This document shows, piece by piece, positions 1 to 7,541 of a DNA stretch of 35,904 nucleotides (the first letter of the stretch is position 1; each line of letters opens with the position of its first letter). The DNA lies in NCBI GenBank assembly GCA_013821525.1, contig JACDGR010000004.1, positions 1 through 35,904 on the forward strand, in the 5' to 3' direction. The position numbers and the translations under genes were made by a program. The notes beneath the pieces are model-generated. The model made no database searches, was not told where the DNA came from, and saw nothing but the letters and a program-made list of their open reading frames with translations. The stretch comes from Actinomycetota bacterium (lineage in GTDB: Bacteria > Actinomycetota > Thermoleophilia > Gaiellales > Gaiellaceae).

Positions 1-19
1 AGCCGGAAGCGCTAGCGGT

Positions 20-307
20 TCAGTTCCGGTCGTCGATCGCCAGCGCGCCGAATTCGGCGGGGTTGATGCCGAGCTTTAGGCACAAGCTCCGAACGACCGA
101 CGGCGTTACATCATCATCCGGTCCTAGGCTCTGAAGATGGGCGGTCACCACGTTCCCGTTCACCACTCGAACGAGGTACGTGAAATTCTCGGGGCCCCGC
201 TCGCCGCTGTAAGTCTTGCCGAGGGTCACTTGCCTGCACCCGTATCGCTCGACCAAGCGCGCGAGCAACGCCCCGAACGCTACGGGCGGACCGTTCGGAT
301 AAGGCAC
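20..307 (-). CDS. HicA-like toxin candidate downstream of HicB-like gene
   Basis: A 95-residue protein with a GTG start three bases after the stop of the HicB-like gene, so the two are probably co-translated. The C-terminal part (TPSVVRSLCLKLGINPAEF) has the spacing of the last helix of HicA-type double-stranded-RNA-binding toxins, which usually ends in a 'LRxILxxLGIxxxEF' pattern. HicA toxins are small mRNA interferases with a catalytic histidine; here the only clear candidate is His in VTAHLQSL, and the usual GSHH-type loop is missing. The call leans mainly on the neighbour. It is probably the last gene of its unit; 19 bases of no visible content remain to the window edge. It could instead be an unrelated small phage protein. 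Confidence 0.45.
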   Translation of the reverse strand: MPYPNGPPVAFGALLARLVERYGCRQVTLGKTYSGERGPENFTYLVRVVNGNVVTAHLQSLGPDDDVTPSVVRSLCLKLGINPAEFGALAIDDRN

Positions 308-310
308 GAA

Positions 311-652
311 CTACACCCCTCGGGCGAATCGAGCCGAGATGTGGGGCACCTCGTGCATCATCGCCTCGTCGGGTTTGCCCCGTGTAATCACGAGGCTGAG
401 CGTCGACTCGGACGCGTTGTACTCATCCTCGTATTCCTTCGGGGCCGGTGGCACCGCGTACGGATCGAGGCCCTGCTCTTCGCATGACAGGATGTGTCCA
501 ACGATCATGCGCCGCACCTCGTAGAGGATTTCGTCGATGCTCGATGCTTGTGCCGCAAGGTCGTGCTCTAGGACCTGCGCAACCCATCGATAGCTTCCAT
601 CCCGAACGACCTCGCGCCTGATCAAGACACGGGCCTCGGTCGTGGTTTCCAT
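311..652 (-). CDS. HicB-like antitoxin-type protein
   Basis: A 113-residue protein with an ATG start. Residues 1-75 resemble the partial RNase-H-like HicB fold: two short strands (ARVLIRREVVRDG, RWVAQVLEHDLAAQ) followed by a helix with the typical 'DEILYEVRRMIVGHI' pattern and a proline-rich PPAPKEYEDEY segment. HicB proteins bind and inhibit HicA RNases and often autoregulate through a C-terminal DNA-binding domain; no ribbon-helix-helix or HTH is obvious here. It lies after a 184-bp gap following the lysis cassette, so it may have its own promoter. The pair could be a plasmid-like maintenance or anti-phage moron carried by the phage, or belong to flanking host DNA. Confidence 0.6.
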   Translation of the reverse strand: METTTEARVLIRREVVRDGSYRWVAQVLEHDLAAQASSIDEILYEVRRMIVGHILSCEEQGLDPYAVPPAPKEYEDEYNASESTLSLVITRGKPDEAMMHEVPHISARFARGV

Positions 653-836
653 GCCTCAGCCTATACCGAACGCGAGGTCGGCGGGCCACTTCCCCATGTA
701 GGCGGGATCCGGAGCGGTGCGGCATCTCCACCGTGCTACGCTTCAACTTGCCGTCAGGGCATCACGGATTGGGGTTTCCCGGTCGGAGCAAGGCTCGACG
801 CATCAGGCGCCGGGCCTTTGCTTTATCCGCGGTAGG
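653..836. other. Intergenic gap before the HicBA-like pair
   Basis: This is the longest gap in the minus-strand gene order at the left end (184 bp). It separates the lysis cassette from the HicB-like gene and would be the natural place for the end of the late transcript and for a HicBA promoter. I find no convincing intrinsic terminator: GC-rich imperfect inverted repeats occur but without a U-tract. A TATAGG hexamer lies 7 bases before the HicB start codon on the minus strand, without a recognisable -35 box. Confidence 0.4.
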
Positions 837-1139
837 TCACCGCCCGCTCGTGTACACCTGTAGTCGGATCGCCATGACAGCTACGGCGAACAGCACCGCG
901 TACAGCATGCCGCGAGACAGCCACAGGCTGCGCTCTGCGCTACGCAGCCGCTCCTCTAAGGGGTTCATGCGGTTCGCGTAGAAGAGCGCAGCACGCTCAT
1001 CCTGCGCGGCGATGTGCTGTGTTAGGCGCGCGTTGAAACCTTCGATCACCCGATCCACGTGGATCCGATCGCCATGCGTGATCGCCATGGGGCCAGTTTC
1101 CGCATTGGGATCGGCGCCCCAGCCGTTGAGGTCGGTCAC
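837..1139 (-). CDS. Small membrane protein of the lysis cassette (XhlA/holin-like topology)
   Basis: A 100-residue protein. The GTG start at 1139 is chosen because it makes a GTGA overlap with the lysin stop, the junction style used throughout this genome. Residues 25-72 are charged and helical (HVDRVIEGFNARLTQHIAAQ and LEERLRSAERS), probably a short coiled coil. Residues about 76-93 (SRGMLYAVLFAVAVMAIRL) form one hydrophobic membrane segment, with a short C-terminal tail. A cytoplasmic amphipathic helix plus one C-terminal membrane helix is the layout of XhlA-type holin partners and of some pinholins. Being the last gene of the lysis block supports a role in membrane permeabilisation, but an inner-membrane spanin subunit is equally possible. 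Confidence 0.6.
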   Translation of the reverse strand: MTDLNGWGADPNAETGPMAITHGDRIHVDRVIEGFNARLTQHIAAQDERAALFYANRMNPLEERLRSAERSLWLSRGMLYAVLFAVAVMAIRLQVYTSGR

Positions 1140-1732
1140 GGCCTGGACCGAATCCGCACCATCGCCGCTCGATGATTCCACTTCGGCCACACCGCATCGT
1201 GCTGGTCGACGCTCGCCCCGTGGTTTCGCGTCACACCGGGCCGGTGCCCGTTCGGCCCGTGGCACTCGAGGTAGATCACGTCGGCCCACTTCGGCGCGGC
1301 GGGATTCCACTTGGTCGCGTCGATGATGAGCCGCACATGCCCCATCATGTAGAACTGCTTCTCGGGGATCCGGATCGTCGGCGTGATCAGCAGGATACCC
1401 GGCGCCGGAATCGTGGCGAGCTCGCCGAGCTCGAGGTGACCGCCGCGGCGCGGGTCGGCATCCTCCAGCAGGCTATCCACGTTCAGGTCATCGCAGACCG
1501 TCGCCTGTGACTGGTCGTTGAAACCGCATCTAGATCTTCGAATCCGATACGCGAAACAAATCGCACCCGCGCAGTCCGAGCCCCACTTGCCGTCGCGGAA
1601 GGTCCACGGCACGCCGGGATGGCGCGGGTCGTACGTACCGGTCCCGAGCAGGTACTGGCCTCCGTTGCCCTCCACCGAGAGCATGCGGGTAACGGCCTCT
1701 TCCGCAGAGCACGGGGTGTCGCCGTCGGTCAC
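1136..1732 (-). CDS. NlpC/P60-like cysteine peptidase, probable endolysin
   Basis: A 198-residue protein, GTG start in GTGA overlap with the zinc-knuckle gene. The central block has the order expected of papain-like NlpC/P60 or amidase folds: the nucleophile Cys54 in GSDCAGAICFAY (compare the family DCSGF motif), His132 in MGHVRLIID, and a third polar residue, probably His158 in LECHGPNG. These enzymes cut peptide stems of peptidoglycan. There is no signal peptide or separate cell-wall-binding domain, so export would depend on a holin. Three further cysteines (about 69, 80 and 158 region) are not explained. Its position between small regulatory/zinc proteins and a membrane protein fits the lysis cassette. 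A virion-associated or host-modifying role cannot be excluded. Confidence 0.72.
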   Translation of the reverse strand: MTDGDTPCSAEEAVTRMLSVEGNGGQYLLGTGTYDPRHPGVPWTFRDGKWGSDCAGAICFAYRIRRSRCGFNDQSQATVCDDLNVDSLLEDADPRRGGHLELGELATIPAPGILLITPTIRIPEKQFYMMGHVRLIIDATKWNPAAPKWADVIYLECHGPNGHRPGVTRNHGASVDQHDAVWPKWNHRAAMVRIRSRP

Positions 1733-1890
1733 TTGCGATGCCTCGGCGCTTTCGACCGTCCGAGCGCCGGGCAGACGCGCTTCGAATGGCCCGTTACGCC
1801 GCAACTCGAGCACGTGTTCTTCGCTCGCATGGGCCGGTCCTGATCGCGCTCGACGAGCCCGGCCTCGACGAGCGCCACGAGATCAATCAC
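1729..1890 (-). CDS. 53-aa CCHC zinc-knuckle protein
   Basis: A short gene with a GTG start at 1890, overlapping the previous gene by 8 bp and sharing a GTGA junction with the lysin. After an N-terminal helix (LVALVEAGLVERDQD) it carries CSSCGVTGHSKRVC, an exact CX2CX4HX4C zinc knuckle, and ends in a basic tail (GRSKAPRHRK). Zinc knuckles of this class bind single-stranded nucleic acid, as in retroviral Gag and some RNA-processing proteins. Its role in a lysis cassette is unknown; the motif plus the basic tail suggests RNA or ssDNA binding. Coding is supported by tight overlaps on both sides and the intact motif. Confidence 0.65.
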   Translation of the reverse strand: MIDLVALVEAGLVERDQDRPMRAKNTCSSCGVTGHSKRVCPALGRSKAPRHRK

Positions 1891-2101
1891 GTGCGTCCTT
1901 GAACTTCTCGTCGAGGGCCGCGTCGGCCTTGGCATCATCTTCCGCGAACGCCACGGGCAGCGCCTCGAGCATCGCGGCGATATGCGCCAACGATTCGCTG
2001 ACGGATACGGTGCCAGCTTTGGCGGATTGATAGGCGGATACGGCGCGTTCAATGACGGCGCCGAGCGCGGTGGCGAGAGCGACCTCGTCTTCGATTTTCA
2101 T
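1883..2101 (-). CDS. Small helical hypothetical protein
   Basis: A 72-residue protein whose ATG start at 2101 makes an ATGA overlap with the lipoprotein gene. It is acidic and almost wholly alpha-helical in pattern (EDEVALATALGAVIERAV, ESLAHIAAMLEALPVAFAEDDAKADAALDEKF). No membrane segment, signal peptide or known motif is visible. I do not recognise the family. Its place among lysis-cassette genes suggests a late, non-structural role. Confidence 0.55.
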   Translation of the reverse strand: MKIEDEVALATALGAVIERAVSAYQSAKAGTVSVSESLAHIAAMLEALPVAFAEDDAKADAALDEKFKDARD

Positions 2102-2451
2102 GGCGTAACTCCGATCGATTTCAGCGCCTGCTCCACTGCGATCCCGTACTGCAACGCAGCCGCGAGGCTGGACGCGTTGTCCAGCTTCCAAGCTGCCGCC
2201 ACGGCTCGGTACGCCGCGACCACCGCCACGAGCACCTTGGCTCGCTCGGCCCGGTACTTCGCCAGCGTCGCATCACACGCCGCTTTGCCGTCAGCCACGG
2301 GGCAGGCCGCAACGATGGCGAGCTGATGCTCGCCGTCGAAAGCCACGAACATGACCTGTGCGGCGTCCAAGCTGGCCGTGGTCGTGCTCAGAGCCGTGTG
2401 TCTCGCCGTGGCCGAGCACGCGACGAGCGCGACGAGGATCAACGCCTTCAC
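2098..2451 (-). CDS. Predicted lipoprotein in the lysis cassette
   Basis: A 117-residue protein with a GTG start forming a GTGA overlap with the holin candidate. The N-terminus MKALILVALVAC is a short lipoprotein signal peptide with a lipobox LVAC and Cys12 as the predicted lipidated residue. The mature part is alanine-rich and helical, with two further cysteines (AACPVADGKAACDATL). Phage lysis cassettes of Gram-negative hosts often encode an outer-membrane lipoprotein (o-spanin, Rz1-like) next to the holin and lysin. This one is longer than classical Rz1 proteins and is not proline-rich, so 'o-spanin' is only a positional inference. Confidence 0.6.
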   Translation of the reverse strand: MKALILVALVACSATARHTALSTTTASLDAAQVMFVAFDGEHQLAIVAACPVADGKAACDATLAKYRAERAKVLVAVVAAYRAVAAAWKLDNASSLAAALQYGIAVEQALKSIGVTP

Positions 2452-2807
2452 AGCGCCACCATCGGTTCATCCTTGGCCATCGTGTCGTGCGGGACCACCG
2501 GGTCCATGCTCGCCGCGCTCTCGGCGTTGATCTTCGCCGCAGTGGCGCCGTGGTCAGCGATGCCTTGCGACAGGATGTACGCCGCGGCCGCGCCTACAAA
2601 CAGCGCTAGCTTCTGCGGATCGACCTCGAATCCGAGCACGCCGACGATGGGCGAGAGCACCACGACGAGCGCCGTCACGATGAATGCGAGAAATTTCTTA
2701 CTGGCGAGCAGCTGGGTCAGTACGTCTTTCACGGGCGGGTCCTTTGGTGGGGGAGGCGGTGGCAGGAGTGGCTTACGGAATCGAGCGGTGATCGTGTCGT
2801 CGCTCAT
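2448..2807 (-). CDS. Two-helix membrane protein, holin candidate
   Basis: A 119-residue protein, ATG at 2807 in ATGA overlap with the EAL gene. It has a short N-terminal region with a run of prolines (residues 16-25), then two hydrophobic segments at about 39-60 (FLAFIVTALVVVLSPIVGVL) and 67-83 (LALFVGAAAAYILSQG), and a charged C-terminal tail. Two membrane helices with a short loop match class II holins, which open the inner membrane to release the lysin at a timed point. It lies in the same transcript as the lipoprotein and the NlpC/P60-like lysin. The polyproline run is unusual for a holin. Confidence 0.62.
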   Translation of the reverse strand: MSDDTITARFRKPLLPPPPPPKDPPVKDVLTQLLASKKFLAFIVTALVVVLSPIVGVLGFEVDPQKLALFVGAAAAYILSQGIADHGATAAKINAESAASMDPVVPHDTMAKDEPMVAL

Positions 2808-3547
2808 GCGAATTGGCCGGTTGGACGACCGACGAGGTAGCCCTGAACCAATCGAATGCCGCACGCGCGACACGCCTCGAGCTCGGCTTGCGTCTCGACG
2901 CCCTCGGCGATGACCGCGATCCCGACCTCGTTGCAGAACCGGGTGATCGCGGCGACGAGCTTGAGCCGTCGTGGAATCTGATCCATGCCTCGGATCATCG
3001 TCATGTCGAGTTTGACGATCTCGGGCTCGAACGCGATCAGCGCCTCGAGCTCCGAGTGTCCGGTGCCGTAGTCATCGAGCGCGACCCGATACCCGACGCA
3101 CCGGAGCCGGCCGATCTTCTCGAAGCCCTCGTCGAGATCGATCCGCACGTGCTCGGTGAGCTCGAGCACCACTCGCCCGGCATGCCGAGACAGCATTGAA
3201 TCGGTCGCGTATAGCTCCTCATCGTCGAGCTCGCCGCCGTGCACGTTCACGAACAGGTGAACGTGCACGGGCATCAGGTGAATCACGCCGGCGAGGTACG
3301 CGCGGATCGCGCGCCCGAGCTCGTGAAGCCGCCCGAGGTGGATCGCCGCCTCGATGAAGGTCTCGGGCTGTCCGAGCTGCGCATCGTTGCAACGCAGCAG
3401 CGCCTCGTAGCCGTAGACCTCGAGCGTGTCGACGTGCGCGATTCGCTGGAAATCCATGCGCAGGGTGGAGAGAGCGGCGTCGAATTGGGCGTGGGTTGCG
3501 GCCGTCCCGCCGAGCAGATCCGAGATAGACGGATCGTCGTCGGCCAT
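2804..3547 (-). CDS. EAL-domain cyclic-di-GMP phosphodiesterase
   Basis: A 247-residue protein, mostly a single EAL domain (about 28-245), without sensor, GGDEF or membrane parts. The start at 3547 shares a TGATG junction with the previous gene. EAL enzymes hydrolyse cyclic di-GMP to linear pGpG. Every signature residue I can check is present: E48-A-L-L-R, N101 in LFVNV, E129 in ELTEH, D158-D159 in LDDYGTG, K179 in VKLD, E215 in AEGVET and Q235 in VQGY. The domain therefore looks catalytically intact. It is tightly embedded between two membrane-protein genes of the lysis block, so it is part of the phage message and not flanking host DNA. It may lower host cyclic-di-GMP late in infection, changing motility, surface polysaccharide or signalling defence. 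Confidence 0.85.
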   Translation of the reverse strand: MADDDPSISDLLGGTAATHAQFDAALSTLRMDFQRIAHVDTLEVYGYEALLRCNDAQLGQPETFIEAAIHLGRLHELGRAIRAYLAGVIHLMPVHVHLFVNVHGGELDDEELYATDSMLSRHAGRVVLELTEHVRIDLDEGFEKIGRLRCVGYRVALDDYGTGHSELEALIAFEPEIVKLDMTMIRGMDQIPRRLKLVAAITRFCNEVGIAVIAEGVETQAELEACRACGIRLVQGYLVGRPTGQFA

Positions 3548-4023
3548 CAGCTGCACCCGTGCACGAGTGCGGTGATGACTGCGGCGACCGCGATGCCCAG
3601 CGCCGTGATGATCGGGACGATCATCTTGCCGCGCCGCTCGCTCGCCGCGTCGGTCTTCGCGGTGATGTCGACGATCGTGGTCAGCTTGGTTTCGATCTCG
3701 ATGTACCGCTCGCGGATCCTCTGGACCTCAAGCTTCTGAGCTTCGTCGGCGAGTTGCGATGCCTGCCGAAACTCGCGGAGCGCTCGCCAGAGCTCGGGCT
3801 CGGTGCCAACCGGCGTGTGCGACTCGAAACTGAATTCGCCGCGCGGCACCGTGGGCGGCGGCTCGGTTAGGCCGACGCCGCGGGGAGGGGTGCGAACGCG
3901 CAAGGTCTCGCCACGGTCGCCGAGAATTGTGCCGGGTCGCTGCGGACGCGGCGGCCTTGGCTCCTGCGGTGGAGCCCAACGTCCAACGGTCGGCGGCGGC
4001 CGAGGTTTCCGATCATCCGACAC
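3547..4023 (-). CDS. Proline-rich protein with C-terminal membrane anchor
   Basis: A 158-residue protein with a GTG start, the first gene of the lysis block, 32 nt downstream of a copy of the 16-bp repeated element. Residues 1-60 are disordered, proline- and arginine-rich (RKPRPPPTVG, PRPPRPQRP). Residues about 75-128 are a charged helix suited to a coiled coil. Residues 133-154 (MIVPIITALGIAVAAVITAL) are a single membrane segment close to the C-terminus. Such a tail-anchored layout is seen in spanin-like and XhlA-like phage proteins, but I do not recognise the family. No Shine-Dalgarno sequence is obvious before the start. Confidence 0.6.
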   Translation of the reverse strand: MSDDRKPRPPPTVGRWAPPQEPRPPRPQRPGTILGDRGETLRVRTPPRGVGLTEPPPTVPRGEFSFESHTPVGTEPELWRALREFRQASQLADEAQKLEVQRIRERYIEIETKLTTIVDITAKTDAASERRGKMIVPIITALGIAVAAVITALVHGCS

Positions 4024-4055
4024 GTAAGGTGGAGGGTGACGGGGGTGAGCAGGCA

Positions 4056-4071
4056 GGCTCCGGGATTAGGG
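4056..4071 (-). promoter_or_regulatory. Repeated 16-bp intercistronic element, copy A
   Basis: Plus-strand GGCTCCGGGATTAGGG (minus CCCTAATCCCGGAGCC), immediately after the stop of the 250-residue fibre gene and 32 nt before the start of the lysis block. It matches copy B at 15 of 16 positions. It is a candidate phage promoter or regulator site; the function is inferred from its repetition and constant spacing. Confidence 0.55.
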
Positions 4072-4824
4072 CTACGGAACGGTCGTTACGTACTCAATTG
4101 AATCGATATACTGGGTGTTCGCGTTACCGCCCGATGTGACCGTAACGTAAAAGTTCGTAACGGTTCCCGCGACTACGTTTTCCGTGAGTCCGGTGATCGT
4201 TAACGCTTCAACGTTGCCGGTGTGTACCGCAGCGGTTTGCGTGGTCCCGAGTTGCGTTGAGGTAACGCCGCTCACGCCGACCGCATAAACGTCTTTGGTG
4301 GCGAGCATGGTCATGATGTCGCTAACCGAGAAGTTTTGGACATACACCGTGATGCTTTGAAGCTGTTCACCCTCTTCTAGGATCAGGTTGTAAACTGCCC
4401 GATCATTCGCGGCCTTGAACTGAATCTGGCTACCGTTGAAACGCGAAATCGTTTGGGATGATGGAACGGGATTAACGACGATACCCGCCGCGCCTGGCAT
4501 GCGCCTAACGCGCGTGCCTCGCTTGTACTTGCCCGTGCCGCTCACCGTAAAGTGCGCGTTCGCCGACGCGGTCGCGCCTGCAGTGAGCGTCGCGAGCCCG
4601 GTGACCCCGAGAGTGTTATCAAACGAGCTCGCCCCCTGAAACGCGCCGTCGCTCAAGTACTGGCACCACAGGTACAGAAACGCGAACAGCGTGTTGATCT
4701 CGCCGCTCGTCGGGATCTCCGAGTTGGCGAACCCGCTCGCCTTGTGACCCGCGGTGAGCGCGATCGTATTGACGAGACCCGTGTCCCACGTTGGTAGCTG
4801 TCCGACGGTTGGCTTGGTGCTCAT
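4072..4824 (-). CDS. Tail fibre or baseplate-associated structural protein
   Basis: A 250-residue protein starting three bases after the DUF2612 gene. It is rich in Thr, Ser, Ala, Gly and Asn with alternating beta-type patterns. The N-terminal 60 residues (PTWDTG, SGEINTLFAFLYLWCQYLSDG) resemble the short region in tail fibre proteins that docks to the baseplate, followed by a repetitive beta part (NTLGVTGLATLTAGATASANAHFTVSGTG) and a C-terminal beta domain. Its place as the last gene of the fibre block, next to baseplate proteins, supports a role in the distal tail. No enzymatic or receptor-binding motif is recognisable. Confidence 0.62.
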   Translation of the reverse strand: MSTKPTVGQLPTWDTGLVNTIALTAGHKASGFANSEIPTSGEINTLFAFLYLWCQYLSDGAFQGASSFDNTLGVTGLATLTAGATASANAHFTVSGTGKYKRGTRVRRMPGAAGIVVNPVPSSQTISRFNGSQIQFKAANDRAVYNLILEEGEQLQSITVYVQNFSVSDIMTMLATKDVYAVGVSGVTSTQLGTTQTAAVHTGNVEALTITGLTENVVAGTVTNFYVTVTSGGNANTQYIDSIEYVTTVP

Positions 4825-4827
4825 GAG

Positions 4828-5325
4828 TTATCCGATCCCGGCTGCGAGGTTTCCGACGTCCCATCCGGGACCTGCATCGAGCTTGAACGCTGCCGCCGTC
4901 GCAACGCTCGACCACTGCACGACAAGCCGCACGCCGGCTGCAGCGGCCGCCGCCACGAACGACACCAAGATGGCCGCGGTTGAATCCGTGATCACGCCAA
5001 CGATGCGCATACGAATCGTTGCCGCGCCCTCTTGGCTGATCCGGATCTGCAACGTCGTATCCGTCAGCACCAGCCGAGCGATCGTCAGCAGGTCCTCATA
5101 TCGGCCTTTGCTGTTGTTCGTCGATATGCGCGCGCGGATGTAGCGGCTGTAATCCGCGTCGGTCGTGCCGTCGCGCGGTTGGTTAACGAGCTTGCCGAGC
5201 GCGTCGAGCTGCACGCCGACGGCTGTTCCGACCTGCCGTTGCATGAGCAGCTGCCACAGCGCCGACTCGAGCGCTTGGATCGGTGTGACGTACGCGGTGA
5301 GCGTCGCCGCGATAAACGGCTTCAT
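4828..5325 (-). CDS. DUF2612-type baseplate protein (P2 gpI-like)
   Basis: A 165-residue protein, ATG in ATGA overlap with the large tail protein. Residues 10-75 carry the family pattern for DUF2612: helices, then GVQLDALGKLVNQPR and DYSRYIRARISTNNSKG, which resembles the baseplate wedge/fibre-attachment region encoded after J in many myophages. The rest is small and hydrophobic with beta character. It is likely to link fibres to the baseplate. Its place a few genes after J, next to fibre genes, fits. Confidence 0.75.
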   Translation of the reverse strand: MKPFIAATLTAYVTPIQALESALWQLLMQRQVGTAVGVQLDALGKLVNQPRDGTTDADYSRYIRARISTNNSKGRYEDLLTIARLVLTDTTLQIRISQEGAATIRMRIVGVITDSTAAILVSFVAAAAAAGVRLVVQWSSVATAAAFKLDAGPGWDVGNLAAGIG

Positions 5326-7541
5326 GAGTCCTGCTCGAACATGCGGGAAAAGGCCTCGGCCACGTGATCGGGCACGTCGACGCCGGGAACGGGTACTAAA
5401 GTGAGCGGACCTGCTAGGCCTACCAATCGATCGAACGAGCTATCGAACGAGCTATCAAAGGAGCCCGTTGGATAGTCGATATCGAACGAGCTCGCGAAGG
5501 ATCGGTCAAACGTCCTGCTCGACGGTGCCGCCGGAGTGAACGTGGTCGCCGAGGTCTCGACGCTGTACAGACGTGCGCCGCTAACATCGCTCACCGGGCC
5601 CGCCGCCATGAACAGCGTGTGCCCGTCGCTCGCGAATCCCGATACGACGATAGGGCCGATCGCGCTTAGGTCCTGGACCACCGTGGCAGTCAGTCCGTTG
5701 ATATCGACCGCGACGAGGTTGCTGCCCGACGTGATCCACACGTCGCCGTTAGGTCGCTGGCACGACGCGCCGAGCGTTCCTGTGATCGCAATCTCGGTGT
5801 ACGTAACGAGCGCCTGGGTCTGGACGTTGTACTTGTACAATCCGAGCTTGTTGCCCGAGCCCTGAACGATTCCCGTGATCACGCTCGCCGTCGACGACTT
5901 GTAAATGTTCCCGAGGTTCGCGACGCCTGCTAGCGGGGTGACCTGCGTGATGTAGTTTAGGTCGTAATCAAAGACGTAGAGAGGGGCGCTGCCCGAGCCC
6001 GAGAGCAGGAGCGTCGAGAACACGACGCGCGAGATGCCATCGAGCACAACCACGCTCGGCGACTGCCCCTTGGGCGACGCCACGATCCCCGACGGGATCA
6101 CGGCGGTCATCCCTGTCGCCGCATAGGTGCCAGCGAACGAGCCCAGTGATTTATCCCAATAGCCTACTCCGAGCCCGGTGCCGTTGCGTTCGCGGTCGCC
6201 TGAGCAATAGAGCCGCCCCGTGGTTCCGGCGCTCGCGCCCCAGGCCAGCGCGTTCGCATACTTGATCCCGGCGAACTGCGTGCCGTTGAGCCCGTAGTAG
6301 CCGATCAGGATCGGATTAACGTTGCCGTTGGAATTCCACGCCGCCGACGGGTCGTACTTGAACAGCACGCCGTTGGGGTAACCAGCGATGTAGACTGTGC
6401 CGCCGACGTTCAGCCGAGGCCCTTGGCTAACCGCGGTGTTGGTCCAGACGCCATACCAAGTGACCGTGCCGGCAGGCTCGACGTCCTGAAAGAACCCGCT
6501 GTACTGCGACGTGTTGCCGATGACGCCGCTGTTTGGCAACGACGCGACGAGCGATTCGATCGCGACCGGCAGCACGTAATTCAGCGCGTAATTGACGTAC
6601 GTGTACGCACCGGTCGAGCCCGCACGCCAACCAACCTTGCCGGCGCCGCCGTCGATATCGAGCTGAGGCGGCGTCCCGGTGAGCGGGTTACTTTGCGGCG
6701 TTACGTTGCGACCGGTGACCGGAGGCGAACCACCGGCCGTGTACGTGTACATCGCGCCGTCGAGGCACCACGACTGCGTGCGCACGTTGTTCGGTTGTCC
6801 CAGCGCCGTGTCAATGATCGCGGTCCAGCCTTGGCCAACGATGTCAACGAACTGGATGTTTCCGGTGCTCGTGACCTCGTAGAGCTTGGTCGCGGTGCCC
6901 GTCGTGATGTTGAGCGCCCACAGCTGCCACGGGTTCTGGCCGAACGCGACGTAGATCCACTTGCTCGAGGTGCTCGTGTCGGGCGCGAGCCGGTACGCGT
7001 ACGTCGTGAAGCCGGCAGCATTGCTATCGCCGACGTAGCCGATGATCGTCTGCGCGAGCGTGGTCGGGTTCGTGACCACGATGCACGCCGGGCGATTCGC
7101 GCTCTCCTGTGTCCCCATGTAGAGCAGGCCCGCGGTGTCGAAGATCGCCGAGTAGAACGTAGTCGACGCGTCCGGGTTCTGCGCCGGCGATTCCGTGATC
7201 TGTGCGAGCTCGTGGATCTGCTCGTCGGTCGGGTCGTAGTACGCAGTCGACGGGCCGAACAGCGGGAAGAAGATCCGACCGTTCGCCGCGCGCAGTTGAT
7301 TCGTGTACTGGTAGAGCAGGCTTGGATAGAGGTGCGTCGTGGTGTTGTAGAGCGTCGTGACCGGAGCGGTGCCGGTCAGATTCGAAACAACGGCCCACTC
7401 CACGGGCACGCCTACGCCGCCGTCAAAACACCCGGAGATGTAGTTCCATCCCGTGTTGGCGGCGTTCCGGGAGAGCGCTGTCGTGAACTGGCGAGAGACG
7501 CTGACCGGGATGCCGTGATCAATGATCGACGGCGTCGGCAT
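5322..7541 (-). CDS. Large tail-associated protein, beta-propeller-like, with SFD repeats
   Basis: A 739-residue protein and the largest of the distal tail block. It begins three bases after the stop of the preceding gene. Most of its length is a run of short beta-strand units with Gly/Asn turns and patterns such as 'G.LY.G...', 'VVTNPTT', 'GRLYCSGDRERNG' and 'FKYDPSA', which resemble beta-propeller blades. That fits a receptor- or surface-binding tail protein, but no catalytic site is visible. Near the C-terminus are repeats of S-F-D with one or two spacers (SFASSFDIDYPTGSFDSSFDSSFD), encoded by tandem 12-bp DNA units related to those in the neck gene at 17.8 kb. The final 30 residues may be a docking peptide. 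Confidence 0.68.
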   Translation of the reverse strand: MPTPSIIDHGIPVSVSRQFTTALSRNAANTGWNYISGCFDGGVGVPVEWAVVSNLTGTAPVTTLYNTTTHLYPSLLYQYTNQLRAANGRIFFPLFGPSTAYYDPTDEQIHELAQITESPAQNPDASTTFYSAIFDTAGLLYMGTQESANRPACIVVTNPTTLAQTIIGYVGDSNAAGFTTYAYRLAPDTSTSSKWIYVAFGQNPWQLWALNITTGTATKLYEVTSTGNIQFVDIVGQGWTAIIDTALGQPNNVRTQSWCLDGAMYTYTAGGSPPVTGRNVTPQSNPLTGTPPQLDIDGGAGKVGWRAGSTGAYTYVNYALNYVLPVAIESLVASLPNSGVIGNTSQYSGFFQDVEPAGTVTWYGVWTNTAVSQGPRLNVGGTVYIAGYPNGVLFKYDPSAAWNSNGNVNPILIGYYGLNGTQFAGIKYANALAWGASAGTTGRLYCSGDRERNGTGLGVGYWDKSLGSFAGTYAATGMTAVIPSGIVASPKGQSPSVVVLDGISRVVFSTLLLSGSGSAPLYVFDYDLNYITQVTPLAGVANLGNIYKSSTASVITGIVQGSGNKLGLYKYNVQTQALVTYTEIAITGTLGASCQRPNGDVWITSGSNLVAVDINGLTATVVQDLSAIGPIVVSGFASDGHTLFMAAGPVSDVSGARLYSVETSATTFTPAAPSSRTFDRSFASSFDIDYPTGSFDSSFDSSFDRLVGLAGPLTLVPVPGVDVPDHVAEAFSRMFEQDS
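5429..5456 (-). repeat. Tandem 12-bp repeat coding for (S-F-D-S) units
   Basis: On the minus strand the unit AGCTCGTTCGAT is repeated in tandem, preceded by a diverged unit (GGCTCCTTTGAT) and followed about 20 bp away by another partial copy. It codes for the SFDSSFDSSFD tail of the 739-residue protein. A 10-of-12 identical unit (GGCTCGTACGAT) is repeated in the neck gene near 17.83 kb. Confidence 0.7.
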
